Source: Actinomycetota bacterium (GTDB lineage: Bacteria; Actinomycetota; Actinomycetes; Nanopelagicales; Nanopelagicaceae). From it: a stretch of 45,370 nt of DNA. The notes beneath the pieces are model-generated. The model did not search any database, was not told the origin of the DNA, and saw only the letters and a program-made list of their open reading frames with translations. The translations under genes and the position numbers were made by a program. Of this stretch, positions 1 to 8,110 are shown piece by piece. The stretch spans positions 1 through 45,370 of the forward strand of contig CANBSP010000010.1 of the NCBI GenBank assembly GCA_947372165.1, in the 5' to 3' direction. Position 1 is the first letter of the stretch. The number at the start of each line of letters is the position of its first letter.

Positions 1-960
1 TTCGTAGTTCTCTTTGCGCTTTTGAATGAAGAGTTCGACCTTCGCGAGCTGGGTTATTCCAAGTGCCGCTTGCATGTCAGTTGATTTGAGGTTGTAGCCA
101 ATGTGGCTGTAGGTGTACTTATGGTCATAACCCTCAGGCAGATCGCCAAGCTTCCATCCATAACGCTTTGCGCAAGTGTTGTCCTTGCCGGTCTCGCAAT
201 AACAATCGCGACCCCAGTCGCGGAAAGATTCGACCTGCTTCTTCACAAGTGGAGATTTAACGAAGACCGCGCCACCTTCACCGGTAGTGATGTGATGTGC
301 AGGATAGAAGCTGAGCGTTGCGGTATCACCAAAGCTGCCGGTTCGCTGACCACGGTAGGTAGATCCAAGAGCATCGCACGAATCTTCAATAAGCCATAAA
401 TTATTTTCTTTGCAAAGGCGCTGGACTGTGTCTAGATCAAATGGATTGCCAAGTGTGTGAGCCATCATGATGGCTTTGGTTTTGGGAGAAATGGCTTCTT
501 CAAGTCGCGCGGAGTTCGCATCAAGGGTGTCGAGATCCACATCAACTACAACCGTGCGGAGACCATTTTGGATGATCGGATTTACGGTTGTGGGAAATCC
601 CATCGCCACAGTGAGAACTTCATCACCGGGCTTCAATGCTCGATCGCCAAGCTTCTTGCTCGTTAGGCCGCTGAGCGCAACGAGATTGGCACTCGAACCT
701 GAGTTTACGAAGAGTGCAGATCGGGCACCGACGAATTGGGCGAGTTGGCGTTCAAAGTCCACTGTGAATCGGCCAGCAGTTAGCCAACCATCAAGAGAAG
801 AATCGACCAGAGAGGAGAAGTCTTCAGAGGTAAGCACTTTGCCAGACACAGGGACAGGGTCTTCGCCCGGGATGAATTGTTTCGTTGCGAGCAATTGGTC
901 TGCGTAACGGGAGGTGAGTGCCAGAATCTCCTTGCGTAATGCTTCAAGGTCTTGACTCAT
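1..960 (-). CDS. rfbH: CDP-4-keto-6-deoxyglucose 3-dehydrase (E1, RfbH/DdhC family), partial
   Basis: This is a PMP- and [2Fe-2S]-dependent dehydrase that removes the C3 hydroxyl of CDP-4-keto-6-deoxyglucose, the step that commits to 3,6-dideoxyhexoses such as abequose, paratose, tyvelose or ascarylose. It has an aminotransferase fold. The usual PLP lysine of SFYPxK is replaced by His222 ([14 protein letters not shown]). Cysteines 195, 253, 255 and 263 fit the family's C-X57-C-X1-C-X7-C cluster motif exactly. Those two marks separate E1 from ordinary sugar aminotransferases. The reading frame is open for 320 codons from ATG 958-960 to the left edge; the family is about 440 residues, so roughly the last quarter is missing. 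It lies 80 bp downstream of the membrane-protein gene on the same strand and may share its operon. The partner genes (rfbF, rfbG, reductase) are not in the window. Confidence 0.93.
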   Translation of the reverse strand, partial: MSQDLEALRKEILALTSRYADQLLATKQFIPGEDPVPVSGKVLTSEDFSSLVDSSLDGWLTAGRFTVDFERQLAQFVGARSALFVNSGSSANLVALSGLTSKKLGDRALKPGDEVLTVAMGFPTTVNPIIQNGLRTVVVDVDLDTLDANSARLEEAISPKTKAIMMAHTLGNPFDLDTVQRLCKENNLWLIEDSCDALGSTYRGQRTGSFGDTATLSFYPAHHITTGEGGAVFVKSPLVKKQVESFRDWGRDCYCETGKDNTCAKRYGWKLGDLPEGYDHKYTYSHIGYNLKSTDMQAALGITQLAKVELFIQKRKENYE

Positions 961-1040
961 CTTTAACCCCCACTATGCTCATTAATCTAGTCAATATCTC
1001 TTGACCCTCACGGAAGGCCCTAAGGGACCTTTAATTCTCA

Positions 1041-2486
1041 CTATTCAGGCTCTAACAATATCTTCTTTTTTGCCCTTTGCGTTATCAACACTGAAATAAA
1101 GAAACCAAGCCCAAAGAGTCTTACGGGAATGAAATATCTACTCTCGTATTGAATCAGGAGTAGCTGAACAAATTCCATAACAAGAAATGGCAACCAAATC
1201 CAGGAATTAGTCCACGATGTTTTTGAGCGAATCAGGATGAACACGCCATAGACAAAGAGGAAAATAGGTACAAGGGAAGAAATAACTTGGATACTGAAAA
1301 TCGAGTGCACCCCAATTGGGATCCAATTGGAGTGGAGGAAGTGGCCTCTGAATTTGATGTAGGCCATCGGGTGTTGAATAGCTGCCAAGATTGCGTCACT
1401 AAGTCTCACTGCGTCATTGTGAATATTTTGAGGCAATCGATATACTGAATCACATTTTTTTGGATCGATATTGCACGCCCAATTCATACCAGAAAACGCC
1501 CAGAAACCGATTTTTGAATTCGGGGTCCAGGCCCCAACTCCAACACCGCCGCCGGCTGAACTTAGTAACCAAAGGGGTCCACCAAATACAATACGACTAA
1601 CAAATCTCCAAGGTATCAATACAAGGTTTGCAGTAAGCCCGGCGACAGCAGGGCCATAAAGGCTGAATTCAGATAGATCAATTTTCCGTGTAAGTTGTAA
1701 CTGCTTATTCTTCTTCTTATTTGAGGAGTTATGAAGTATTTTTGTTGCTTTACGATATTGAATAACCAACCCAAAAACTGCCGCCGAAGTGAAGAGCGAT
1801 AATCCCGAATCTGAAACATGGCGAATTAAGATGGAGAGCCCTATTAATGTGCCAGAGATTATAAATAGAAATGATTTATTTTTTGAGATGAGCACTGCCC
1901 AAGAAATAATCCCAAGCGCAAGGATCAGCAACCCGAACGAAAGACCTTCTGTATAAAACAAATCGTCTCTAAAAAAATACCGGAAATCCCAACTTGTGAT
2001 TAGCATGGCAGAAATAGCTAGAGCGATCAGCCTGCCAGTAAATGGACTTAAATGTTTCCACATAAGCCAAAAGATGGAGCCCCATAGCAAGACTGTCGTG
2101 AAAAGCAGGGACCAGAACATGGGTACGCCTATATGCGATGCCCAAATTAGTGGAACTTCAAGAAGTGACATACCGGGAGTCCAGGTATGAACAATCCAAT
2201 ACTGAGTTGTTGGATCTATGTGATGGAACTTTGCCCACGCTAAGGCTGTATCCATCAACGATCCAGCATCCCCCGGTCCCCATGCTTTGCGAATTTGTTC
2301 TGGCGCTGCGTTATTGGGAAGATTTATGGTGCCGATTCTTGTCTTGACGCCCTGAGGAAGTGAAATCATCAGGAGAGAAATAACCCAGAGAGTTGTGAAT
2401 AAAAGTGTTTCACGAGTTGAACGACTATTCGTTTTGTGTTCATTTCTTCCGTTTATGCTCACAAAAAGACGTTTAATATTGTCCAT
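1041..2486 (-). CDS. polytopic membrane protein, possible GT-C glycosyltransferase
   Basis: The product is an integral membrane protein of about 481 residues with roughly ten or more hydrophobic segments. The first is followed by a large outside loop carrying acidic residues (WGPGDAGSLMDTA), and a late ESRYFIPVRLFG segment resembles the E-x-RY-x-x-P element near the C-terminus of many GT-C enzymes. On that basis it may be a lipid-linked-sugar glycosyltransferase for the surface glycan, but I do not recognise a specific family. The frame extends to a TTG at 2502-2504. I prefer ATG 2484-2486 because AGAGGT sits four bases upstream of it. It follows the acetyltransferase gene by 21 bp and belongs to the rmlB operon. 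Its A+T-rich codons match the rest of the sugar locus. It could instead be a polysaccharide polymerase-like protein. Confidence 0.7.
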   Translation of the reverse strand: MDNIKRLFVSINGRNEHKTNSRSTRETLLFTTLWVISLLMISLPQGVKTRIGTINLPNNAAPEQIRKAWGPGDAGSLMDTALAWAKFHHIDPTTQYWIVHTWTPGMSLLEVPLIWASHIGVPMFWSLLFTTVLLWGSIFWLMWKHLSPFTGRLIALAISAMLITSWDFRYFFRDDLFYTEGLSFGLLILALGIISWAVLISKNKSFLFIISGTLIGLSILIRHVSDSGLSLFTSAAVFGLVIQYRKATKILHNSSNKKKNKQLQLTRKIDLSEFSLYGPAVAGLTANLVLIPWRFVSRIVFGGPLWLLSSAGGGVGVGAWTPNSKIGFWAFSGMNWACNIDPKKCDSVYRLPQNIHNDAVRLSDAILAAIQHPMAYIKFRGHFLHSNWIPIGVHSIFSIQVISSLVPIFLFVYGVFILIRSKTSWTNSWIWLPFLVMEFVQLLLIQYESRYFIPVRLFGLGFFISVLITQRAKKKILLEPE

Positions 2487-2507
2487 GCTGACCTCTGAAT
2501 TCAAGTT

Positions 2508-2969
2508 TTATGCCTGAGGAATCGCTGGATTGCCGTACACCGTCATACCTGACTCCACATTTTTTGTGACAACCGAACCAGCTCCGATGACCGCCCCCCG
2601 ACCAACAGTGATACCAGGTAGAATTGTGGCATTAGCCCCGATGGAGACGTTATCCCCAATAGTTGTGGGCAAATTTTTGTAATCTCTGTTTCCACTTACC
2701 GGATACTTATCATTTGTGAATGTGACGTTTGGCCCGATAAATACATTATCACCAATGCGAACACCATCCCAGAGTTGGACTCCTGATTTGATAGTTACGT
2801 TTCGACCCACAACTACATCATTTTCGATGAATACATGGTCACAAATATTGCAGTCATCTCCAATTTGAGCACCTGGAAGAATATGCACGAAGGCCCAGAT
2901 ACGAGTGCCTATACCAATATTTTTAGATTCACAAAGTGCGTGTGTGTGAACAAATATACCGCTACCCAT
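2508..2969 (-). CDS. fdtC: dTDP-3-amino-3,6-dideoxyhexose 3-N-acetyltransferase (FdtC/QdtC-like)
   Basis: This is an acetyl-CoA-dependent acyltransferase of the left-handed beta-helix type. Hexapeptide repeats run through most of its 153 residues (IGDDCN, VGRNVTI, IGDNVFI, IGANATI, VGRGAVI), and VTFTNDKYP resembles the loop of WbbJ/FdtC/QdtC enzymes that carries the substrate-binding Asn-Asp. In context it would acetylate the 3-amino group made by the aminotransferase at 5264-6382, giving dTDP-Fuc3NAc or dTDP-Qui3NAc. The ATG overlaps the rmlB stop by eight bases (ATGGGTAG), so the two are translationally coupled. The length is normal for the family. The family assignment is strong; the exact substrate follows from the neighbouring pathway genes. 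Confidence 0.85.
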   Translation of the reverse strand: MGSGIFVHTHALCESKNIGIGTRIWAFVHILPGAQIGDDCNICDHVFIENDVVVGRNVTIKSGVQLWDGVRIGDNVFIGPNVTFTNDKYPVSGNRDYKNLPTTIGDNVSIGANATILPGITVGRGAVIGAGSVVTKNVESGMTVYGNPAIPQA

Positions 2970-3909
2970 TTTTCAAAGCCTCGCGATAACTTTCCACGGT
3001 TTCTGCGATTCCTACATCCCACTCTTTCAAAGGGGAATATCCAAGCGAAGCGATCTTTGACCAATCAACCGAATAACGTAGGTCATGGCCTTTCCGATCA
3101 GCCACGTATTCAATAGAGCCTGTTTTAAGTCCCAGAAGCTTCACTAGTTTGGTTGCAAGGGAGATATTTGTTAGCTCGGTCCCGCCCCCTATGTTATAAA
3201 TTTCGCCAGCGATTCCACGAGAGAGCACAAGCGCGATCCCGCGGCAGTGGTCTTCAACATGTAACCAATCACGAACATTCATTCCATCGCCATAGATCGG
3301 TACCTTTTCCCCTTTAACCAGACGTGATACGAAAAAGGGAATCAATTTTTCAGGGTACTGTCTAGGGCCATAATTGTTACTGCAGCGAGTTATGACGACA
3401 TCCAATTTGTGAGTACGGAAATACGAACGCACGAGCAAATCTGCGGCAGCCTTACTTGCAGCATATGGTGAGTTGGGAAGCAATGGTTCTGCTTCATTCC
3501 AGGATCCAGTGTCGATGGTGCCATAAACTTCGTCCGTTGACACTTGTAGGAATCTCTTTATTCCTGCTTTTAGGCTGGCTTCTAGTAAGACCTGGACACC
3601 CAAGATATTCGTCCGCACGAATTCAGAAGAATCTTCAATTGATCGGTCAACGTGAGACTCTGCAGCAAAATTCAATATGGCATCGACGCCTTCGACGGCC
3701 TTACTTACGACCACCGCGTCACAAATATCACCCTGAATAAATGAAAAAGAAGGATTCCCGAATGCAAATTTTAGATTTTCTAACTTTCCAGCATAAGTTA
3801 ACTTGTCTAGGACCACGACTTCGCTGATATCCGCAAAATCGCCACGCAGTGCCATTTCTACGAAATTCGAGCCTATAAAACCAGCTCCACCCGTTACGAG
3901 GATTTTCAT
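2962..3909 (-). CDS. rmlB: dTDP-glucose 4,6-dehydratase RmlB
   Basis: RmlB is an extended short-chain dehydrogenase that converts dTDP-glucose to dTDP-4-keto-6-deoxyglucose using bound NAD. Visible landmarks are the Rossmann motif GGAGFIGSN (residues 7-15), STDEVYG (124-130) and the YxxxK pair Tyr149/Lys153 (SPYAASK). At 315 residues it is normal length. It is the first gene of the minus-strand operon, overlapping the acetyltransferase by eight bases, and faces rmlA across 158 bp. No rmlC or rmlD is present, so the keto sugar is most likely sent to the 3-amino branch by the ketoisomerase at 4854-5267 rather than to rhamnose. A TAACAT hexamer six bases before the ATG suggests a leaderless transcript. 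Confidence 0.95.
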   Translation of the reverse strand: MKILVTGGAGFIGSNFVEMALRGDFADISEVVVLDKLTYAGKLENLKFAFGNPSFSFIQGDICDAVVVSKAVEGVDAILNFAAESHVDRSIEDSSEFVRTNILGVQVLLEASLKAGIKRFLQVSTDEVYGTIDTGSWNEAEPLLPNSPYAASKAAADLLVRSYFRTHKLDVVITRCSNNYGPRQYPEKLIPFFVSRLVKGEKVPIYGDGMNVRDWLHVEDHCRGIALVLSRGIAGEIYNIGGGTELTNISLATKLVKLLGLKTGSIEYVADRKGHDLRYSVDWSKIASLGYSPLKEWDVGIAETVESYREALKNG

Positions 3910-3915
3910 GAGGGA

Positions 3916-3921
3916 ATGTTA
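3916..3921 (-). promoter_or_regulatory. -10 element of rmlB (leaderless)
   Basis: On the minus strand TAACAT is followed by six bases and then the rmlB ATG. Transcription would begin at or next to the start codon; no Shine-Dalgarno sequence is present. Confidence 0.55.
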
Positions 3922-4055
3922 CCGTGAGCGTAGGCTTTGAACAGATGGCAAGGCAACGAAACTGGTCATAAAAGCAGAAGTCGTGGGCCAGGGCCGAACC
4001 AAAATCGATTTGATGCATTTATCATCAATTATTCAGTCATCTGAGGCGAATTCAC

Positions 4056-4061
4056 TATAAT
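4056..4061 (+). promoter_or_regulatory. -10 element of rmlA (leaderless)
   Basis: A perfect TATAAT is followed by six bases (tctggg) and the rmlA ATG at 4068. With no room for a leader, the mRNA should start at the AUG. Together with the rmlB element it makes the 3910-4067 gap a divergent promoter region. Confidence 0.7.
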
Positions 4062-4067
4062 TCTGGG

Positions 4068-4850
4068 ATGCGTGGCGTAATTATGGCTGGTGGGTCTGGA
4101 ACCCGGCTACACCCATTGACGAAATCAGTAAATAAACATCTTTTGCCTATATTCGATAAGCCTCTTATTTATTATCCACTTACGACATTAATTCTTGCGG
4201 GAATTCAAGAATTCGCCCTTGTTACTTCACCTATTGAGGTGGACAATTTTCGCAAGCTCTTAGGCGATGGATCCCAATTCGGAATCGAAATTCGCTACGT
4301 AGAACAATCTAAACCTGCCGGAATTGCGCAAGGGTTGACTCTCACAAAAGATTTCATCTCTGGAGAAAAAGTTGGATTTATCTTGGGCGACAACCTTTTT
4401 CATGGGATAGGACTTGGGCGACAACTTGCAGAGCATCAGAACGTTACCGGGGCGCACATTTTCGCCTATCAAGTAAGAAATCCTGAAAGTTATGGAGTCG
4501 TAGAACTAGGCACAAGCGGGGAAATTATTGACCTACACGAGAAGCCTAAGTCTCCGCCGAGTGATTTAGCTGTTACTGGACTATATTTTTACGATGAAGA
4601 AGTATCGGATCTCGCTGCAAGTTTGATTCCAAGTGCACGAGGTGAACTTGAAATAACAGATCTCAATAGAATGTATCTGAAAAAGGCTTCTCTAGAAATG
4701 ACTGTATTATCTAAAGGAACCGCATGGCTAGATACGGGAACTTTTGAAGGTTTACATGACGCCTCCTCCTATATTCGCATCGTTGAAGAACGCCAAAATT
4801 CCAAAATTGGTGATCCTTTTGAAGCAGCTCAGAATCAAGGCTGGATTTAG
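4068..4850 (+). CDS. rmlA: glucose-1-phosphate thymidylyltransferase RmlA
   Basis: RmlA activates glucose-1-phosphate with dTTP to give dTDP-glucose, the entry point of the dTDP-sugar route here. The N-terminus carries the nucleotidyltransferase signature GGSGTRLHPLT and KHLLPIFDKP; GDNLFHG holds the metal-binding Asp, and the C-terminal part has WLDTGTFEGL. At 260 residues it is of the short type (many homologues are about 290). It is first in the plus-strand operon, with the ketoisomerase gene three bases after its stop. The start at 4068 is supported by TATAAT six bases upstream and by the conserved MRGVIMAGG beginning. Confidence 0.95.
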   Translation: MRGVIMAGGSGTRLHPLTKSVNKHLLPIFDKPLIYYPLTTLILAGIQEFALVTSPIEVDNFRKLLGDGSQFGIEIRYVEQSKPAGIAQGLTLTKDFISGEKVGFILGDNLFHGIGLGRQLAEHQNVTGAHIFAYQVRNPESYGVVELGTSGEIIDLHEKPKSPPSDLAVTGLYFYDEEVSDLAASLIPSARGELEITDLNRMYLKKASLEMTVLSKGTAWLDTGTFEGLHDASSYIRIVEERQNSKIGDPFEAAQNQGWI

Positions 4851-4853
4851 CTC

Positions 4854-5267
4854 ATGAAGTCGATGCATTTCCTGGAGAAAGTCGAGGTCCAATCTTTTAT
4901 AGATAGGCGTGGGAATCTTGGAGTGTCTGAACTGGGAGTAAACCCAAAATTCATAATTAAACGCATCTATTACATAAATCGTGTCCCTTCCGAAGCAAGT
5001 CGCGGGGCGCACGGTCATAAGCAACTTCAACAGATTTTTTACGCCCTCTCAGGATCCTTTCATCTCATGGTGACTGATGGCGTGAATACTGATTCTGTAA
5101 CTGTGAGTGAGATGAGCAATGGTTACTTTCTGCCCGCGGGACTTTGGCGAGATTTAGATAATTTCAGTAGTGATTGTGTTTGTCTGGTTCTAGCATCTGA
5201 ACCTTATGACAAGTCTGATTACATACACGATTATGAAGAATTCAGAAATTGGAGAGCATTAAAATGA
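4854..5267 (+). CDS. fdtA: dTDP-4-keto-6-deoxyglucose 3,4-ketoisomerase (FdtA/QdtA-like cupin)
   Basis: This WxcM-type cupin moves the keto group of dTDP-4-keto-6-deoxyglucose from C4 to C3. The conserved core is RGAHGHKQLQQ, which contains the catalytic His pair, followed by GYFLPAGLWRDL and LASEPYDKSDYI. The length of 137 residues is typical. The family splits by product into the galacto form (FdtA, toward Fuc3NAc) and the gluco form (QdtA, toward Qui3NAc). The residue before the early Gly (DRRGNL) is Arg as in FdtA, while the residue after the conserved Trp (LWRDL) is Arg as in QdtA, so the product cannot be called. An alternative start is ATG 4863. Its end overlaps the aminotransferase start as ATGA. 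Confidence 0.9.
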   Translation: MKSMHFLEKVEVQSFIDRRGNLGVSELGVNPKFIIKRIYYINRVPSEASRGAHGHKQLQQIFYALSGSFHLMVTDGVNTDSVTVSEMSNGYFLPAGLWRDLDNFSSDCVCLVLASEPYDKSDYIHDYEEFRNWRALK

Positions 5268-6382
5268 AGGTCCCTTTCTTTGATTTCAAACAGGCACCGG
5301 AGTCCTTGAGGTCGGAGTGGCGAAACGCGATAGAGAAAGTTATAGCGAGCGGTCGATACATAGGCGGTGAAGAAGTCACAAAATTTGAAAATGATTGGGC
5401 AGGTTACCTTGGACTTGAACATGCTGTCGGCGTTGCAAATGGGCTTGATGCGATTATCTTAGGACTCAGAGCTCTTGATATTGGACCAGGATCTCGAGTA
5501 GCGGTCCCTTCCCATACCTTCATCGCAACTTGGCTTGCAGTCGAAGCCGTGGGAGCAACCCCAGTAGGAATTGATTGTGATGACCTTGGTCTAATGAATT
5601 TATCAGTTTTGGAATCACTCGATGAAAAAATTGATGCTGTGATTCCCGTTCATATGCATGGACAAATGGTTAATATGTTGAGACTTTCAGACTGGGCCAA
5701 TCCAAAGGGAATCAAGATTATTGAGGATTGCGCCCAAGCACACGGTGCCAATATTCACGGTCGATTTGCTGGCACATGGGGAGACATAGGTGCGTTCTCA
5801 TTTTATCCAACTAAGAATCTTGGCGCACTGGGAGATAGCGGAATCGTCGTCACAAGTAATGAGGATCTCGCTCGGAAAGTAAGGTCTTTAGGCAACTACG
5901 GCTCTACCCCAACGAACAAATACCTTTATGACCGCCCTGGGATCAACTCCAGGCTTGATCCAATGCAAGCAGCCGCTCTTGGAGTAAACCTAAAATATTT
6001 GGATGATTGGAATCTCAATCGGAGAAGAATTGCAACTCGTTATATAGAAACCTTAGTTCAGGCTAACGTAAAAATGCTTGTGACAGATCCGGAACTCTCT
6101 GTATGGCATCATTTCATCGTTTTGCCGGAAAATCGTGACAATGCACGAACCGACCTCGAAGAAATGGGGATTATCACAGAAATTCATTATCCCGAATGCG
6201 CGGAAGACTCGTACGCGGGGATTTCTTCATACAGTTCCTCAGAACCGTATTCGGCGAGATTACTAGCCGCCAAAACTTTGAGCCTTCCATTAAGCCCCTG
6301 GTTGAATAACGAACAGATTGATTATGTACTGGAGTGTGTTACATCTCCCAAGATTTTACGTAATTTCCAGGGCGAGATATAG
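5264..6382 (+). CDS. fdtB: dTDP-3-keto-6-deoxyhexose 3-aminotransferase (FdtB/QdtB-like)
   Basis: This is a PLP-dependent DegT/DnrJ/EryC1/StrS aminotransferase that should transfer an amino group from glutamate to the C3 ketone made by the preceding enzyme. The PLP lysine is Lys184 in SFYPTKNLGALGD; IIEDCAQAHGA carries the cofactor-binding Asp, and the conserved YGS and NSRLDPMQAA segments follow. At 372 residues it is full length. A longer frame begins at ATG 5249, but ATG 5264 overlaps the ketoisomerase stop as ATGA and gives the expected MKVPFFDFK N-terminus. Its last 61 bases overlap the end of the converging GT61-like gene. Confidence 0.92.
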   Translation: MKVPFFDFKQAPESLRSEWRNAIEKVIASGRYIGGEEVTKFENDWAGYLGLEHAVGVANGLDAIILGLRALDIGPGSRVAVPSHTFIATWLAVEAVGATPVGIDCDDLGLMNLSVLESLDEKIDAVIPVHMHGQMVNMLRLSDWANPKGIKIIEDCAQAHGANIHGRFAGTWGDIGAFSFYPTKNLGALGDSGIVVTSNEDLARKVRSLGNYGSTPTNKYLYDRPGINSRLDPMQAAALGVNLKYLDDWNLNRRRIATRYIETLVQANVKMLVTDPELSVWHHFIVLPENRDNARTDLEEMGIITEIHYPECAEDSYAGISSYSSSEPYSARLLAAKTLSLPLSPWLNNEQIDYVLECVTSPKILRNFQGEI

Positions 6383-8052
6383 AAATTAGCGTGATCTCTC
6401 TTTAACGGATTTTTTCCATGATACGTAGGAATACCGACAACATCAAAGTAATTGATACCTACGGCCTCTGCAAGATTTTTCCATAATTCAAGTTCATTTT
6501 GTCTGCTACTGCGTAAACAAACCATCGTCGATCCTTTTGGCATAAAAATCATATTCGCAAGCATCGCTCCACCAGCGCTTATCCCTACAGATAAATTTGA
6601 AAAAATCTGAACTTGGTTCCTATAAAAATCATCGTTGTCCTCGACCGTTTCATATCCGATTTTGCGCGTCGTTCGCTCGACTTGGCGACTGTTAATGATT
6701 CTTCGTTGGCGCGATCGGCGCTTAAAGAAAGAAATGCTCGAACAAGTCTCGGTATAATCGATTTCCAGCTTTTCTCTAATCCAATTGGCCATCTCAACTG
6801 TTGTAATGGGGGAAAAATAAACGCGCCGATCCGAGGTGTGATCTTCAGAGTCAAATACCGAAGATCGAGCAGCAACAAAATGTAATTGCCTGACCCGAAC
6901 GATTGATTTTGGGGTTAACTTGAGAATTGGACGATCAATAATCTTTGCGAGAAATTCAAATGTCGTTGCAGGGAGATCATCACGAATTAAGACAGAGATG
7001 TTTTTTGGCAAATCCTTCATTAAGAGATATCGAGGTAACGTGTCCAATAGAAGATGGTACCAGTTCTCATCCGCTCGTCCAGAGAGAAAAATGGCTTCAT
7101 CGATGTCAGGTAACTTCTTTTCGGGCTTCTCTAGAAAAGCAAAATCCGAAGCCAATTTTCCGGGACTTAGGTGTTGCCAATGTCCTGCGACAAAAGCTAG
7201 ATAATGAGCACCCGTGGAATCAAACTCTAAGAGCGAATTATCTTTTACTAAAAAGCGCTGGTGCCAAATATCAACATTTGAGAAAGTTTCTCCTTTATAA
7301 CCAAGGCCATGTAATGTTCTTATTTCATCAAAAGTGCGGTGCGAGGTCTCCATTTTCACTACATTTAACATTTCTTTGCTCTGTAGATAGTCGATTCCAC
7401 TGGGATAGTGGGCTTTCAAATATTCATAGATTTCACCATTATGCCCGTATTCGCGCAGAAAATTTAAAAGTGCATGAGAATCAAGATTTGCAAGTTTAGA
7501 AAGCAGTATGGAAAAACCGAAATACTTTACCTTCGAAATATACTCAGATTCATATGACAAATTATTTATCTCTTGAATTTCCACTTTTCCAACAGTCATC
7601 GCTCTGACATAATCATTTATATCTATCCTATTTAGACTAGCTGTTTGTTGTTTTTCACTTGAAAACAAAAAATGCTTTCGAATTATTCGCAGTATAAGCC
7701 TGTGATGAACACCAAGTTTCTGAATAATTTCCAACCTTGAGAGAAAATAGCTTTGATCTAAACCTTTGATTTCATTTGAAAATAGATTGAGGGAAAGCCA
7801 TCGAAGAAGTCCGCGAGTTCTAAGAATGGCAAAGATAATTCTTAGGGTATCTGCCCATGTCAAAAGTGAATCCTGGGGAACCTTGTAAAGCAATAGATTT
7901 TGGTTCCTTATTTGCGGCTTGTCATGCGTTTGTGAAACAATAGAAATCTCATTCAGGATTTTTTCGTATAAATAATCTGCCTCCCCACGTTCAATTTTCC
8001 CCGCGAGGTACTTCTGGAAGCTCTCTATTTCTCTCGCATAAGGCCGTGCCAT
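6322..8052 (-). CDS. GT61-like (DUF563) glycosyltransferase with extra N-terminal region
   Basis: The C-terminal half looks like glycosyltransferase family 61. NWYHLLLDTLPRYLLM is the conserved His/Asp-bearing segment, followed by an RRIINSRQVE-like stretch and SAGGAMLANMIFMPKGS near the end. Such enzymes transfer pentose or hexosamine-type sugars onto glycans. Roughly 270 N-terminal residues have no family I recognise; they are charged, rich in Leu and Ile, and may be helical. The frame can start at TTG 8061, but GGAGG is then only three bases away, so ATG 8052 is given. The gene stands alone on the minus strand inside the plus-strand sugar genes, is very A+T-rich and overlaps the aminotransferase end by 61 bp. 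It is probably one of the sugar-adding enzymes of this locus. Confidence 0.78.
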   Translation of the reverse strand: MARPYAREIESFQKYLAGKIERGEADYLYEKILNEISIVSQTHDKPQIRNQNLLLYKVPQDSLLTWADTLRIIFAILRTRGLLRWLSLNLFSNEIKGLDQSYFLSRLEIIQKLGVHHRLILRIIRKHFLFSSEKQQTASLNRIDINDYVRAMTVGKVEIQEINNLSYESEYISKVKYFGFSILLSKLANLDSHALLNFLREYGHNGEIYEYLKAHYPSGIDYLQSKEMLNVVKMETSHRTFDEIRTLHGLGYKGETFSNVDIWHQRFLVKDNSLLEFDSTGAHYLAFVAGHWQHLSPGKLASDFAFLEKPEKKLPDIDEAIFLSGRADENWYHLLLDTLPRYLLMKDLPKNISVLIRDDLPATTFEFLAKIIDRPILKLTPKSIVRVRQLHFVAARSSVFDSEDHTSDRRVYFSPITTVEMANWIREKLEIDYTETCSSISFFKRRSRQRRIINSRQVERTTRKIGYETVEDNDDFYRNQVQIFSNLSVGISAGGAMLANMIFMPKGSTMVCLRSSRQNELELWKNLAEAVGINYFDVVGIPTYHGKNPLKRDHANFYISPWKLRKILGDVTHSST

Positions 8053-8098
8053 AGTGCTCAAACGCCTCCGATTTTGGATTCTGCGAGTTTTACGCCTC

Positions 8099-8104
8099 TA
8101 TTAT
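8099..8104 (+). promoter_or_regulatory. -10 element of the GT4 gene (leaderless)
   Basis: TATTAT is followed by six bases (aagtct) and ATG 8111. This spacing matches other genes in the window and favours 8111 over the upstream in-frame GTG at 8054. Confidence 0.6.
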
Positions 8105-8110
8105 AAGTCT

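Noticed and set aside
1010-1035. Short hairpin AAGG-c-CC...GG-a-CCTT after the membrane-protein gene
   Set aside because: The stem is short with a C-A mismatch, and the minus-strand side, where a terminator would be needed, has no T run.
6945-7499. 184-codon plus-strand open frame inside the GT61-like gene
   Set aside because: It has no recognisable domain, no promoter or ribosome binding site, and is antisense to a frame with conserved GT61 motifs.
8054-8110. GTG 8054 as the start of the GT4 gene
   Set aside because: The extra 19 residues are Arg/Leu-rich, unlike GT4 N-termini, overlap the divergent GT61-like start, and the TATTAT-N6 signal points to ATG 8111.
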